Part shown: positions 1 to 33,819 of the stretch, one piece after another | How the letters are laid out: each line of letters begins with the position of its first letter | Position numbering within the stretch: the first letter of the stretch is position 1 | Origin: Xestospongia bergquistia | Taxonomy: Eukaryota; Porifera; Demospongiae; Haplosclerida; Petrosiidae | Direction: 5' to 3' | Assembly (NCBI GenBank): GCA_963965975.1 | Contig: OZ014422.1 | Span: forward strand, 6,551,701 to 6,615,700 | DNA length: 64,000 nt | The notes under the pieces: generated by a model | Told to the model about the DNA's origin: nothing | The model's input: the letters and a program-made list of their open reading frames with translations, nothing else | Databases searched by the model: none | Program-made: the position numbers and the translations under genes

Positions 1-1959
1 ATTATTCATGAGTAATAACATGCAAAAGACATTAAAATGACATCAGTTTACACTAGAACATAACAAAGACTAATTCTAAGAGTAAAACATTAAAGATCAA
101 ACAGCTGATGTGAAAATTGTGTTTAAATCAATGAAAAGTTTGCATGTTACTTACTTAATGTAGAGATTATGATCAGTAGCTTGTTTTGAAGAGTAAAAAC
201 TATTGACAAGTATAGGATTGTCTAATTCTTTAACATTCCAAACTAGAGTACGAGTATGAGACTGTGGTCCATACAACTCATCCAATTCATCATCAAGTAG
301 AAGATGACTTTGTTCTTCATTGAGCCATCCTTGGTGAGTATAATACGAGTTTTTATAAGGAACACGAGAGACCATTTTAATATCTTTTTTATCCTCAACA
401 TCAACAATAGTCAAGGTGTTTTCATTGTAACAGAAACAAATCTCTCGTCCTTGATACCTGTTGTCTGGTCCATTATAGACAACACATTGTGCATCGTGTA
501 CATAACCATCATCAGAAAAGCATCCTAAAAGGAGATTTAAAGCATTACAATATGTGTACTGCTATAGAGTACATGTAAAGCATAATATTTTAGCTTGCTG
601 ACCTTCAAATTGAGGGTTAAGTGGATCTCGGATATTGATAATATGCAAACCGCTATTGCAGGTACGAGAGCCTACAGCATATGCAAAGCCAGTGTCTTCA
701 TTGATGACCATATTATGAGATGAAGTAATTTCTTTATAATGGGCACTTGCTTGCAGTACTTTCACTCCATCTTCTTGTGCTTGTAGATTACGTAACTGTG
801 TCAGGTCTAAAACCTGCATTCCATGATTGGATGCCTCACTGCCAATAAAGGCATGGTTAGCGTAGACCTAAGTAAAAATTAGGTCATAGTAATGTAACAG
901 TTATCAGCAAATAGATTACTTTAATATCTCTCCATTGACTTGTATAAGTATGAGTTGGTAAGAACCCCAGAACTTGAGGGTCAGTCGGTTGAGTGACATC
1001 AACAAATGAAGTGCCATCTCCACAACCAATAATGGCATATTCTCGCCCAGTTTCAGGATCAGTCCAGCCCCAAATATCATTACCAACACTGTTGCTACCA
1101 AGGTCACTTAAAGGCACATAAGCAAGTAAGTCTACGTCCTTGCACTCATACTCATCAGCTTTACCATTCCTAGTGAAAAAGAATAATATAAAAAGTAAAA
1201 AGGAAGTTGCTTAGCTCTCCTATATCTTCTAGAGATATACTTACTGGCATGGTACATTTTGACGAGCAGGAGCATGTGCAATGCAAGTATGTGATTTGGT
1301 ACACCTCTCGTGTTCAAGTATTTTCAGTCTCATTACAAATGGCATGCGAGCATTGACATCTAAAGCAAGGAGCGTGGAAATAATAAATCCACTTATATAA
1401 ACTTAGTAGTAGTAGTAGATGTAGTGATAATTGTCCAGATGTACATAATTTGTAATGAACTGATGTGATGACAATGTAATCATTAAATAGTTGTCAGTCA
1501 GTCTGAGTTAAGTAAATTATCTTGTTTTCTGAACACTAACAACTTCTCTTAAATTGCAACATTATAATAAATCAGACACTCCAAGCTGACATGCTATATT
1601 GACACACTTCAATTTTACACTGTACGAGTTAGCTACCATTTCATAAAAACTCATAATACAGTATGCACCCTTTATAGCTCAAATGTGTCATAAACTATAT
1701 AAAGTGTTTCTATTGAAGTACTTATTCTCACAATTATTTCAATCATCTATTTCAACATTAAAAACAACTATTACTACAACAACTCACCTGCTTTAAGACA
1801 ATCACCAGTACAATTCTTTCCTAGCACCTAGCAAAGAAAACAAAGCACATTAGCTATGATAATGTCTTTGCAGTTTGTTACAGCAACATCAAAACACATT
1901 ATTAGACTTACTTGACAAAGGAAAGTAAGGCAGAGAGCTACAGTTAGTGTTCCCTTCAT
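1..1959 (-). CDS. Secreted choice-of-anchor B / LVIVD-repeat family protein, 5' part (gene continues past the left edge)
   Basis: Six coding exons read on the minus strand: 1959-1912, 1827-1788, 1359-1245, 1169-920, 867-603 and 524-155. All have GT donors and AG acceptors and the phases agree. The ATG at 1959-1957 opens a hydrophobic signal peptide (MKGTLTVALCLTFLCQ). The mature part has a Cys-rich N-terminal stretch (MPFVMRLKILEHERC, then several Cys) followed by beta-propeller-like segments such as GNDIWGWTDPETGREYAIIG, GTSFVDVTQPTDP and HIINIRDPLNP, where a short strand is followed by 'V/I-D-V/I..P..P'. That is the LVIVD/choice-of-anchor B pattern of extracellular proteins. About 362 residues are visible. 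The last exon ends at a GTAAGT donor (154-149), so at least one further exon lies outside the window. The biochemical role of this family is poorly known; secretion is the only function supported here. Confidence 0.8.
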
Positions 1960-2257
1960 TTTGGGGTCAAACTTCTTGCAAGTTGGCTTTGCAAAATATG
2001 AAGGAGTGGCTCGTTACTAAATCACATGACTTTGTAAGCAAAAAAGTTCAGGTGTGGCTTGTAAGTTCTCACGTGATGATAAACTATATTTGACAGGATG
2101 CAATAATATAAATAACAATAATGGCGCTAATAACAATAGTTTAAAAAGTACAATAATAATATACTGAGATACATATTAAAATGGTCATGACAATTACAAT
2201 ATAATACTATTTATATCGAGCAAAAGGAACATAGAGTAGAGATGTAAGGAACAATAG

Positions 2258-4861
2258 TTAGTCATCATCACCACGACGTAGAGAGTCTAGTCTAGCTTGA
2301 AGATCATCTGTCTCAGCTCCAACAGCTACCTTCTTATTCTATAGGAAAAAATAGATCAACAGATACAAGTAAATGGATCAATAGATACAAGTAAATGGAT
2401 CAATAGATATAAGTAAATGGATCAATAGATACAAGTAAATGGATCAACAAATACAAGTAAATGGATCGACAGATACAAGTAAATGGATCAACAGATACAA
2501 GTAAATGGATCAAATAGATCGACATATACAAGTAAATGGATCAAATAGATCAACAGATACAAGTAAATGGATCAAATAGATCAACATATACAAGTAAATG
2601 GATCAAATAGATCAACATATACAAGTAAATGGATCAAATAGATCAACATATACAAGTAAGTGGATCAAATAGATCAACAGATACAAGTAAATGGATCAAA
2701 TAGATCAACAGATACAAGTAAATGGATCGACAGATACAAGTAAATGGATCAAATAGATTAACATATACAAGTAAATGGATCAAATAGATCGACATATACA
2801 AGTAAATAGATCAAATAGATCAACAGATACAAGTAAATGGATCAAATAGATCAACATATACAAGTAAATGGATCAAATAGATCAACATATACAAGTAAAT
2901 AGATCAAATAGATCAACAGATACAAGTAAATGGATCAAATAGATCAACATATACAAGTAAATGGATCAAATAGATCAACAGATACAAGTTAATGGATCGA
3001 CAGATACAAGTAAATGGATCAACAGATACAAGTAAATGGATCAAATAGATTAACATATACAAGTAAATGGATCAAATAGATCGACATATACAAGTAAATG
3101 GATCAAATAGATCAACAGATACAAGTAAATGGATCAAATAGATCGACATATACAAGTAAATGGATCAAATAGATCAACATATACAAGTAAATGGATCAAA
3201 TAGATCAACAGATACAAGTAAATGGATCAAATAGATCAACATATACAAGTAAATGGATCAAATAGATCAACATATACAAGTAAATGGATCAAATAGATCA
3301 ACATATACAAGTAAGTGGATCAAATAGATCAACAGATACAAGTAAATGGATCAAATAGATCAACAGATACAAGTAAATGGATCAAATAGATCAACAGATA
3401 CAAGTAAATGGATCAACAGATACAAGGAAATGGATCAAATAGATCAACATATACAAGTAAATGGATCAAATAGATCAACAGATACAAGTAAATGGATCAA
3501 ATAGATCAACAGATACAAGTAAATGGATCAAATAGATCGACATATACAAGTAAATGGATCAACAGATACAAGTAAATGGATCAAATAGATCAACAGATAC
3601 AAGTAAATGGATCAAATAGATCAACAGATACAAGTAAATGGATCAAATAGATCGACATATACAAGTAAATGGATCAACAGATACAAGTAAATGGATCAAC
3701 AGATACAAGTAAATGGATCAAATAGATCAACAGATACAAGTAAATGGATCAACAGATACAAGTAAATGGATCAAATAGATCAACAGATACAAGTAAATGG
3801 ATCAACAGATACAAGTAAATGGATCAAATAGATCAACAGATACAAGTAAATGGATCGACAGATACAAGTAAGTGGATCAAATGGATCAACAGATACAAGT
3901 AAATTGATCAACAGATACAAATGGATTTCTACATGCGATACATAATGGATCAATAGAAATACACAAATAGATCAAAAGATACACAAATGGATAAGATGAC
4001 ATACTTGTGTAGTGGTGGGTTGAAGGTGTGGCCTATCAAGACCAGGAGTGATACCAGCTAGTTCCTGATCTAATGAAATACCAAGCTCATCTAATACTTG
4101 AGATACAATAACGTCACTTTCCTAAACAAGAGAGAGAGAAATACAAATACTCAAAGTAGACATTAGATAAGTCAAATTATGAACAGAGATAAACAGAGTT
4201 ATATCAACGTACTTCTTCATCATCTGCATCTCCAATAACATCATCTATAGTATCTGAAATAGTCTCTTCTTTAAGATCCATAATTTCAGACTCTCTCTCA
4301 AACTCCATCATAATTTTCTGTAACTGAGGCATGTTGAGTTTCCTGTTCATTGTCTTCAAGGCTTTTGTCACACCTATATTGCCAAATAAATGGATCTATT
4401 AAATATTTAAGACCACACCCACCTTTCATAGCATTAGCCATAGCAGCTTGCGATTTCAGTGTTTGTACCTTCAGAGCAATAGCTTGTATATTGGCACGCA
4501 TTAAAATAAACTTTTTAATAAAATTACGAGTTCTCACTAAATCTTTAGCCATAATCCTAACAGCATCCATCTGTCCACTTTTGGCCATCTTCTTAATATC
4601 AACAACCAGCTTCTTTTCCTGTCGTTCTAATGTCGTTCTCTCGCGATCTAACTCTCGAATTACCTGAAAGAGACAACATTCAGTGTAACCTGCATATTCA
4701 GAGATTATATTATGTACAAAATGCATACATATATATATAACATAACAAGGTCATTGTAGTGGTTTTCATTCCCTTGGACCTACTTTGTTTAAAGCTCTTT
4801 GATTTTGCCTTAACATTTCTTCAGGAGTCTTTCTCCTGCCAAAGAGTCCAGCTAAAGCCAT
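2258..4861 (-). CDS. CHMP2A: Charged multivesicular body protein 2 (CHMP2A-type ESCRT-III subunit)
   Basis: Five exons: 4861-4784, 4663-4423, 4373-4213, 4121-4005 and 2338-2258. They sum to 678 nt, giving 225 aa, close to the usual length (about 222). The N-terminus (LFGRRKTPEEMLRQNQRAL) and the basic helix segment (KKMAKSGQMDAVRIMAKDLV) are diagnostic of CHMP2A-type ESCRT-III proteins. These are cytosolic subunits that polymerise on endosomal membranes for vesicle budding, cytokinetic abscission and repair. The acidic middle (about residues 150-165) and the C-terminal helix LQARLDSLRR, a MIT-interacting motif recognised by VPS4, are both present. The start is fixed by the conserved MALAGLFGRR opening. 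The gene lies divergent from the caspase-like gene at 5581. Its last intron (2339-4004) is filled by a minisatellite. Confidence 0.95.
2345..3930. repeat. Minisatellite inside the last intron of CHMP2
   Basis: Roughly 1.6 kb of tandem repeats built from two interleaved forms. One is a 22-base unit around 'acagatacaagtaaatggatc'; the other is a 31-base form that adds 'aaatagatc'. Copies differ by single changes (atagat/acagat/acatat, atggatc/atagatc, one aagttaatgg). The array spans most of the 1666-base intron between 4005 and 2338, leaving only short unique flanks at the two splice sites. No open reading frame of interest runs through it. Repeat copy number is expected to vary between individuals and to be fragile in assembly. 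Confidence 0.95.
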
Positions 4862-5580
4862 CGTAGAAGTACGTTAACTTGAGAAATAAGAGAGATAACA
4901 GTGCTAATGTCACAGGTTGTGTTAATGATCAATTATTCCTAACATGACTATCATGTGATGATGACTTCATTATGACAGTTAGGTAGAAGGAGGGTGTGGC
5001 TGCATTGCTGTTTAAAGTGTCAATGACGCCCATTTACTAATAGTAAGTCTTATTTCTGTATTAACAAAATTTAATGGAAACTCTTCTCTTTTAAAATAAT
5101 AAAGGAATCAATTGAGTGTATTAACTGGTCCTATTGTGTCAACAAAACAAGAAGTGATAAACAGGTTAAACAGGTTATTGATATACATAAGTTAAACTGA
5201 TCCTTATAATAATTGACATTGACTATTTATACAACAGCACATGAAGTGCATACTTCAATGAGAATTAATACTAGGCCCTAGATCTTAAATATTAGAACCT
5301 AAATGTATTAACTTTTGAATATGTACTTAATGTGCCATGTGAATAGTGACTGCATTAATAATTGCCTAGTGGTCCAACAGTAGATAGTACTAGTCTCATC
5401 CCTATACTCCTTTTCATCCTCATGTCCAGGAGGGAATCTAGGAATGAGACTGTGTGTATTATGTTAATGCCTCCACTTCAATTGGATGTAATACATACTA
5501 AGTATGGACTTTTCACTGTGGGACAAATGGCTGTTATTTTAAAGTTTGATGTCAGTAATGTATTGTGTCTTTTCGTTTAG
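4862..5580. promoter_or_regulatory. Divergent intergenic region between CHMP2 and the caspase-like gene
   Basis: About 720 bases separate the two divergent start codons, so this region probably contains both promoters. No convincing TATA box, repeat or conserved protein-coding exon was seen. The sequence just before 5581 ends in a pyrimidine-rich stretch and AG, so the caspase-like ATG lies at the first base of an exon. A 5' untranslated exon and an intron are therefore likely within this region. A 72-codon open frame at 5362-5580 was not accepted as coding. Confidence 0.45.
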
Positions 5581-7155
5581 ATGGGAGGAGTTTTTTCAAC
5601 TGAATCCCCATCCCCAGATCAAGATGACTCAACTATTAACAAAACCGATTTTATTGTCATCACAAATACATTAGAAACCAACCTTCATTTTGATCCTAAT
5701 CAGAGTCGTATTCTTTCAATAGGAATTGATAAACAATTTCATCCACATTACAAAGACAAGTCACTCGGTCCGACAGTCAAATTAGATGCTTTAGAAGTAT
5801 CATTAGCATTAGTAAAGCAATTTCATTTAAAGGAATTTGATGTTTTTTGTTCATCAGATAATCCAGATCAATGTACACACAATGGGATACAAGAAACACT
5901 TAAAGAGAGTGCAAAGAAAGTAGGACACGAAGGTCTATTTGTTGTGTTCTTTGGTGGACATGGTGTTAATGATTCAAATCAAGAATGGGCCTTAGCTCCC
6001 GCAGATTTTGACCTCACTTCTAACACATATCTTAATGCAAGAACACTAAATGCTTGCTTAGCTGAAGTGCAATGCAAAGCAAAATACATCCTTATCATTC
6101 TTGACTGTTGTTACTCTGGTGCTATGGCAACCAGCATGACGGGAGAGTCAGGTCAAGAGTCTATTTTGTTACCACACATGTATGTATTAGCAGCTGGAAC
6201 AGCTTATCAAAGTTCATTGAGTATTGGTCCATTAAAACATACTATATTCTCTTTCTTTCTCAATTACGCCATTTACAAAGTCCCGAATGACATTGTTGGA
6301 GTTCTCCCACTAAAAGATGTTTTTGAAGAGTGTAAAGTTTGCTGTAATGCTCTCTCTTCATTAATTCTACGTCTTGAAAATACAGATGATAAATTGAAAC
6401 TGAAAGTGAATAAAGCAGTACCCTCATTAGCTCATTTTGATCCTATTTTAAGTAAAGAATATACATTAGAAGACATAGATGCTCCCTCACATCCAGCTGG
6501 GCGATTAATCTTTATTATGAAGCTCCTTGAAAAGCAAAAGCACAGCTGCAATCCCTTCCCTAAATTACCACTCCACCCATTGACACATGAATGGCTACGC
6601 AATCTTATTCAGTATTCACCCAGTCCTTTAGCACTATTAGAGGAAAAGGGTCTTTTAATGAGTACAAATGGCACCGGGTGTGTGTTAAAGGCTGTAATAG
6701 GACTGATGATGCAGTCAATAGCATTGATGGAACTTGTACACAATAGGGACACAGTAGGCAACCCCAACACCTTTCTTGTTGCTTTTATTAACACAATAGC
6801 AATATTAGACATGATACATCCTTTCTTACCTGTGGAAATTGAACACCTGTCTGAAGGATGGGCATTTTATCATCATGTATTAGTGGAAAATAAAGTTGAT
6901 GATGGTCCCATGAAAGAGCTATTTAAGTTAATACAAAAAGAGAGGGAAATGAAAGTATGTACAATACATTTATTGTATTTAAATGTATAAAATAAATGTA
7001 TTAATAATAGTGTTTGTAAACACATGTTTTGTTATTCTTTAGTTAAAATAATATTAGAATATAGTTAGTTACTATACATAATCTATCATATTGTTTAATT
7101 TCCACAGGATGAAGATATCCCCAGTGTTAGTCAATGGAAACCACTTACACAATGA
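5581..7155 (+). CDS. Caspase-like cysteine peptidase (clan CD, family C14), possible N-myristoylated
   Basis: Two coding exons: 5581-6954 and 7108-7155, giving 473 aa. The p20-like fold is recognisable: strand ILSIGIDKQF (about residues 44-53), the catalytic His in FFGGHGVND (His127), and the catalytic Cys in ILDCCYSGAM (Cys177, preceded by Asp175). The D-C-C-x-S-G arrangement resembles metacaspases and ancestral C14 peptidases more than classical animal caspases (QACRG), so specificity for Asp versus Arg/Lys cannot be read off. The region after about residue 290 matches nothing I recognise; it is helical-looking and ends in a short acidic/hydrophilic tail from exon 2. The N-terminus MGGVFS fits the MGxxxS/T myristoylation pattern, suggesting membrane anchoring (inference). 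The ATG sits directly behind a splice acceptor. No CARD or death domain is visible. Confidence 0.8.
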
Positions 7156-7792
7156 AATGAAATCTACTACCTTGTGGATTAATTAATTCATATAATGTTA
7201 ATTATTATTATTTTGTTTATGATATGGTCCTTGTAGTTATTAAAAATAATAATATTAATACTATATTATCTGCATGACTAATGAGGTGGCTGAGTTAACA
7301 AATATAATAAAGTATATGTACATGTAGTAATTATTAACATCTATGGTATAGCACTGAAGGGTGTGGTAAAGCGCAAACATCATGAGGACAACCTTTCCCT
7401 GTATAACAGATCATGCAACAAGCAGGCACGTTTTAAACAGCAATAGCTGAAAATTCCGGCAATGACAATTAAGTACCACCTGCTAGATTGATTGGCCATA
7501 GTATTGATGTACATATTTTATACATAGAGGGTGCTACTCATTTTAAATAAATTTGTGTTAGGAGAATCAACAGTATCGAACCAGAATGAATCTTTACCCC
7601 GTACTATTGCTGACGTAGCTGTTATCCAACTCACTGCTGGCCTTTCTTTACCCATTCACTCATCATGCAGGTGCTACATACATACTTTTATTTATAAGGT
7701 GCATCAATTACACCCAATATAATGCTCCATATCAAAATAGGCTAGCTGTGACAGGTGCTAGGGTGTGTCAAGGGTTGTACATCTGTGAACCT

Positions 7793-8040
7793 ATTCACGC
7801 TTCTTAGCGTGAATGTAATTTCCGCGTACGAGAGACGTCGTTATTGAGCGCGCAGCTATTATATAAACACGAAACGAGCTTGTAGCTATTCAGAGATAAC
7901 TTAATTAGTTACAGTTAACAGCAGTGATGGCAGTTGTGGTCTTTTAGTGCTCTTAGCTACAGTACATAATACATTCTTAGTTTGAGGGTATATATTTTAT
8001 CCCTGTGGTCAAACTGTGGTCTCTTGTAAGCAAAAGGTAA
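7793..8040 (+). promoter_or_regulatory. Candidate promoter and noncoding first exon
   Basis: An 8-base inverted repeat with a 6-base loop (7793-7814) lies upstream of a locally GC-rich patch containing ACGTC and GCGCGC. This is followed by a TATA-like 'ttatataaac' near 7860. Downstream, a stretch without an open frame ends at a good donor (aaag|gtaagtt, about 8036). A possible internal exon with AG...GT edges lies near 8356-8392. This could be an alternative upstream start for gene A, a noncoding RNA, or chance. Confidence 0.3.
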
Positions 8041-8663
8041 GTTATTGAGTTTGTTATTAGTAAATATATATATCCAGTTCTTTTATTAGTTATAATAGCT
8101 TGTTTGCTGTCATCTGGTTTTGAGGTTTGATACAGCAGACATAACAAACAAATAACTGAACTATTATATATTAAGTTGTATGATGTATCTTTTGTGATGA
8201 CTTTGCAGAATATGTGGCATTATTCTCTTTGGCACACTTTGCAAGTATAGCTTTTTGACAACAATGGCTCTATTCTCATTTGTTCCTTTCTGTGTCATTT
8301 TCAAGTGTTCTTTTGTTAGGTATATATTGTTTTGTCCCAGTCTGATATTCTTTTCAGCTCTAGTTCCTACAAAATGTCTCCTAACTCAGTCAGGTAAGGG
8401 TAAATTTTTATCTACTGTCAAGAAACTTTCAAGATTTCCTTACATAAGTGTTAATTTTGTATGCATACACTCATTGATATTGTTTATAGATAATTTTACT
8501 GTGATATTTTAAGACCTATGGTTTTCCCCAAATGTTTACTCAGAAAGAAAGAAAGAATGTACACTAACATTATATGCATTTGCATCATATTAAGATTGAT
8601 TTTATTTTATTTAGATACTGACATACATGTGTATACCCAAGAAGATCGATCATGAAAGTGATA

Positions 8664-8773
8664 CAGTGTGTCGGAGCCGGAGGTTCCGGAGCAAAAAAAT
8701 GACCAGATTAGCTTTATATCATGGCCAAATCATATAAGTCATCAGCTCCGGGATCTTTGACATCGACACACAG
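8664..8773. mobile_element. Small inverted-repeat element, MITE-like
   Basis: About 110 bases bounded by imperfect inverted ends (CAGTGTGTCGGAGC at the left; reverse complement of the right end CTGTGTGTCGATG). A second internal inverted match is GGAGC...GCTCC. There is no coding capacity and no clear target-site duplication, so the classification is tentative. It could also be a plain imperfect palindrome. Confidence 0.3.
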
Positions 8774-10019
8774 TGCCACTTATTATAAAAGCAAGATATA
8801 TTGAATAATATTTTTACAGTAATAATTATTTTATGATATTTTATGGAGGAAGTCGATGTCTATTATTAAGGAAGTTTAGTGGTAATCATGTTGTCTTCAG
8901 TTCTTGTGTCATAATTCAATCAGAAGTCACTCTGTTAATTACATCCATCTTTATAGGAAGTCTGTACTGGTAGAGGATTTCAGCTATTATAACTGTTCCA
9001 TGAAGGAATGAATATTCCTACTCATTTTTACTTGTTACATAATACTAAAAAATAAATGACAAACTTGTAGTACTGAGCCTGGCAATAATCCAATGATTGT
9101 CAGGGTAGGTAGTTTATGGAAGTAACCAGTATCAGAATTACAATGTCTATTTTTCTCTAGATCCTAAACATTCCTTAACTTATAAATTATGTAACAGCCA
9201 TGTAATTACACAATTTATTACATGTATGGTTACATGGAGAAAGACCCTCATAATATGATGGTATGCCAGATCACTATATGTACTTGATCTTATTACATTA
9301 TGCTATAGAAAGTATAGTACTCAAATTGTTTTGAGTGATTGTTTTAGATTGGTATAGAAATCTATTGATGACATCAATCATGTATGGGTTAATATATCCT
9401 ATAAATCAAGTTGCCAGTAGCCACCAACCTCCCCCCTCCCATCAATTTTGAGTATATTTATTATGATTTCTACCCCAATAATTATCAAGTTATGCCTTAA
9501 AGTGTTATGTCTATATATAGTAACATGATGTCACGTACAAGGTACTAATTATAGCAAATCCCTCCCACTCCTCCTACTTACAAATAGCCTTTCTGATTTT
9601 ACAGATATGAAAACAATTTACTTGCAGCCAACATTTATATTTGACATGCAACCACTTGGTCTCTCATATGGATCCTGCTAACTACATCAAACAGTGCATG
9701 TAAATATAACATTAGTAACTAGTTTGGTATTTGTGAGAATATTTATATTACAATTTATTTGCTATTGATAACTTTATGACTTAATAATAACAATATTGAT
9801 AGTTAAAACCCAAATTTAAAATTAGATAATTTATGCTAGAAGATTTATCTTTCATCTATCTCCATTCTATAATAATGTACATTGGATCTGTTAATGTATT
9901 TATTTAATATAAGAACTAATAATATCATATCATAATTAAAATTTGCCACTAATTATTATTACCTGTGTATTATTTGTGTTGTTCCAAGAAATGGCAACAC
10001 ACAAAAGAGCTATTACAAA

Positions 10020-10022
<3 letters not shown>

Positions 10023-10063
<41 letters not shown>
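10023..10063. repeat. TA dinucleotide microsatellite
   Basis: About 20 TA repeats upstream of gene A. Confidence 0.95.
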
Positions 10064-10067
<4 letters not shown>

Positions 10068-10171
10068 CAGGCATTAATTGTAAATATTGCTATTTATTAT
10101 TATTATTGTAGCAGTTATAATATTATAATAAACATTAGTTGCAATTTATAATGTTTGATTATTTAAGGCTA

Positions 10172-10172
<1 letters not shown>

Positions 10173-10215
<43 letters not shown>
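10173..10215. repeat. TA dinucleotide microsatellite
   Basis: A second run of about 21 TA repeats, 110 bases downstream of the first. Confidence 0.95.
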
Positions 10216-10218
<3 letters not shown>

Positions 10219-10380
10219 GTAAATAAACAACACAAAAGCAACCTACGTCATTATATATCATTACTTTATTGCCCGCCGAAGCCATTAGTGTGTTGACGAG
10301 TTGGCTTCTAGGTGTGGAAACTTATGAATAGCATATCTATAAATTACGAAGTGGTGGTCAAAATAAGCGACTTTTTGTAG

Positions 10381-10453
10381 TCACCTGGCAAGACTGCGTT
10401 CATTCACTAGTTGTAAATCTTGTCAAAATCTACAAGAGAGATTACCATTTCAG
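10381..10453 (+). other. Presumed 5' untranslated exon of gene A
   Basis: The segment ends at a strong donor (ttcag|gtgagtt at 10454). The next acceptor (ttcaaacag, ending 10691) opens the exon that contains the start codon at 10726. The 5' boundary is not visible in the sequence. Confidence 0.4.
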
Positions 10454-10725
10454 GTGAGTTACTAATACAGGTTAGCAAAATGCTAGGTTACAAGTTACTT
10501 GCATTTTCCTCTAAACATGATACTCTTGTTTTCTTCTATAATACAAACAATTTCTGCTGTCTTTATATTTTGTATTAACATGCTATTAAAAACTGTCTCT
10601 GTATATGTAATTGCTTCATAGTGCAATAATATTGGTTCACACACACCATAGATATCTATGCATTCACACTCATTCTTCTTTCTTCAAACAGGTCAGCTTA
10701 CTTGCGTTATATCACCACATTCATA

Positions 10726-33469
<22,744 letters not shown>

Positions 33470-33819
33470 AGTGACTATATTTCTAACATTTTTGCATGAC
33501 AATAATTGCATGCTTTATTTCAGTCACATTTTTGCTGCTACATAATATTTTAGTAATGTACATTTTGTTTCTATAGCTAATTAAACAGAAACTATTTTTT
33601 TCCTAATATTTAAATTCTTTTAGCTTATTTTCTTTGCTGAAATTCTTTATAAATTAGATTTAAATGGGTTTGACTTTACATTTCATGATTGTTGTCTTAA
33701 AAATAATCATAGTTTCAGTACCACCTATCTCAAATTAATTCATTGCTGCATCAACAACATCTTGTGATCAGCCACACCCAATAATAGTGAAGCAGCAAGA
33801 AGCAAGTTTTCTTATAAGT
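33470..33819. other. Short intergenic region between genes A and B
   Basis: 350 bases between the stop of gene A and the start of gene B. It should contain the 3' untranslated region of A and the promoter of B. No element could be assigned. Confidence 0.5.

Larger units (their letters stand above)
7156..10380. other. Intergenic region, no protein-coding gene supported
   Basis: AT-rich sequence with stop codons in every frame and only short, low-complexity open frames, none resembling a known domain. Items seen inside it are an orphan promoter-like segment near 7790-8040, an inverted-repeat element near 8664-8773, and two long TA tracts. The right end leads into the presumed 5' untranslated exon of gene A. 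Nothing else could be recognised. Confidence 0.6.

Noticed and set aside
2345..3930. Regular repeats resembling a CRISPR array
   Set aside because: Units are contiguous or nearly so, without unique spacers, and lie in an animal intron; this is a minisatellite.
5362..5580. Open frame directly upstream of the caspase-like gene
   Set aside because: It ends at a stop formed by the splice acceptor, has no recognisable domain, and probably overlaps untranslated or intronic sequence.
8255..8512. Hydrophobic 85-codon frame that could be a small membrane protein
   Set aside because: Phe/Ile/Leu-rich composition is expected from T-rich noncoding DNA; no signal, no homology and possible splice sites cut through it.
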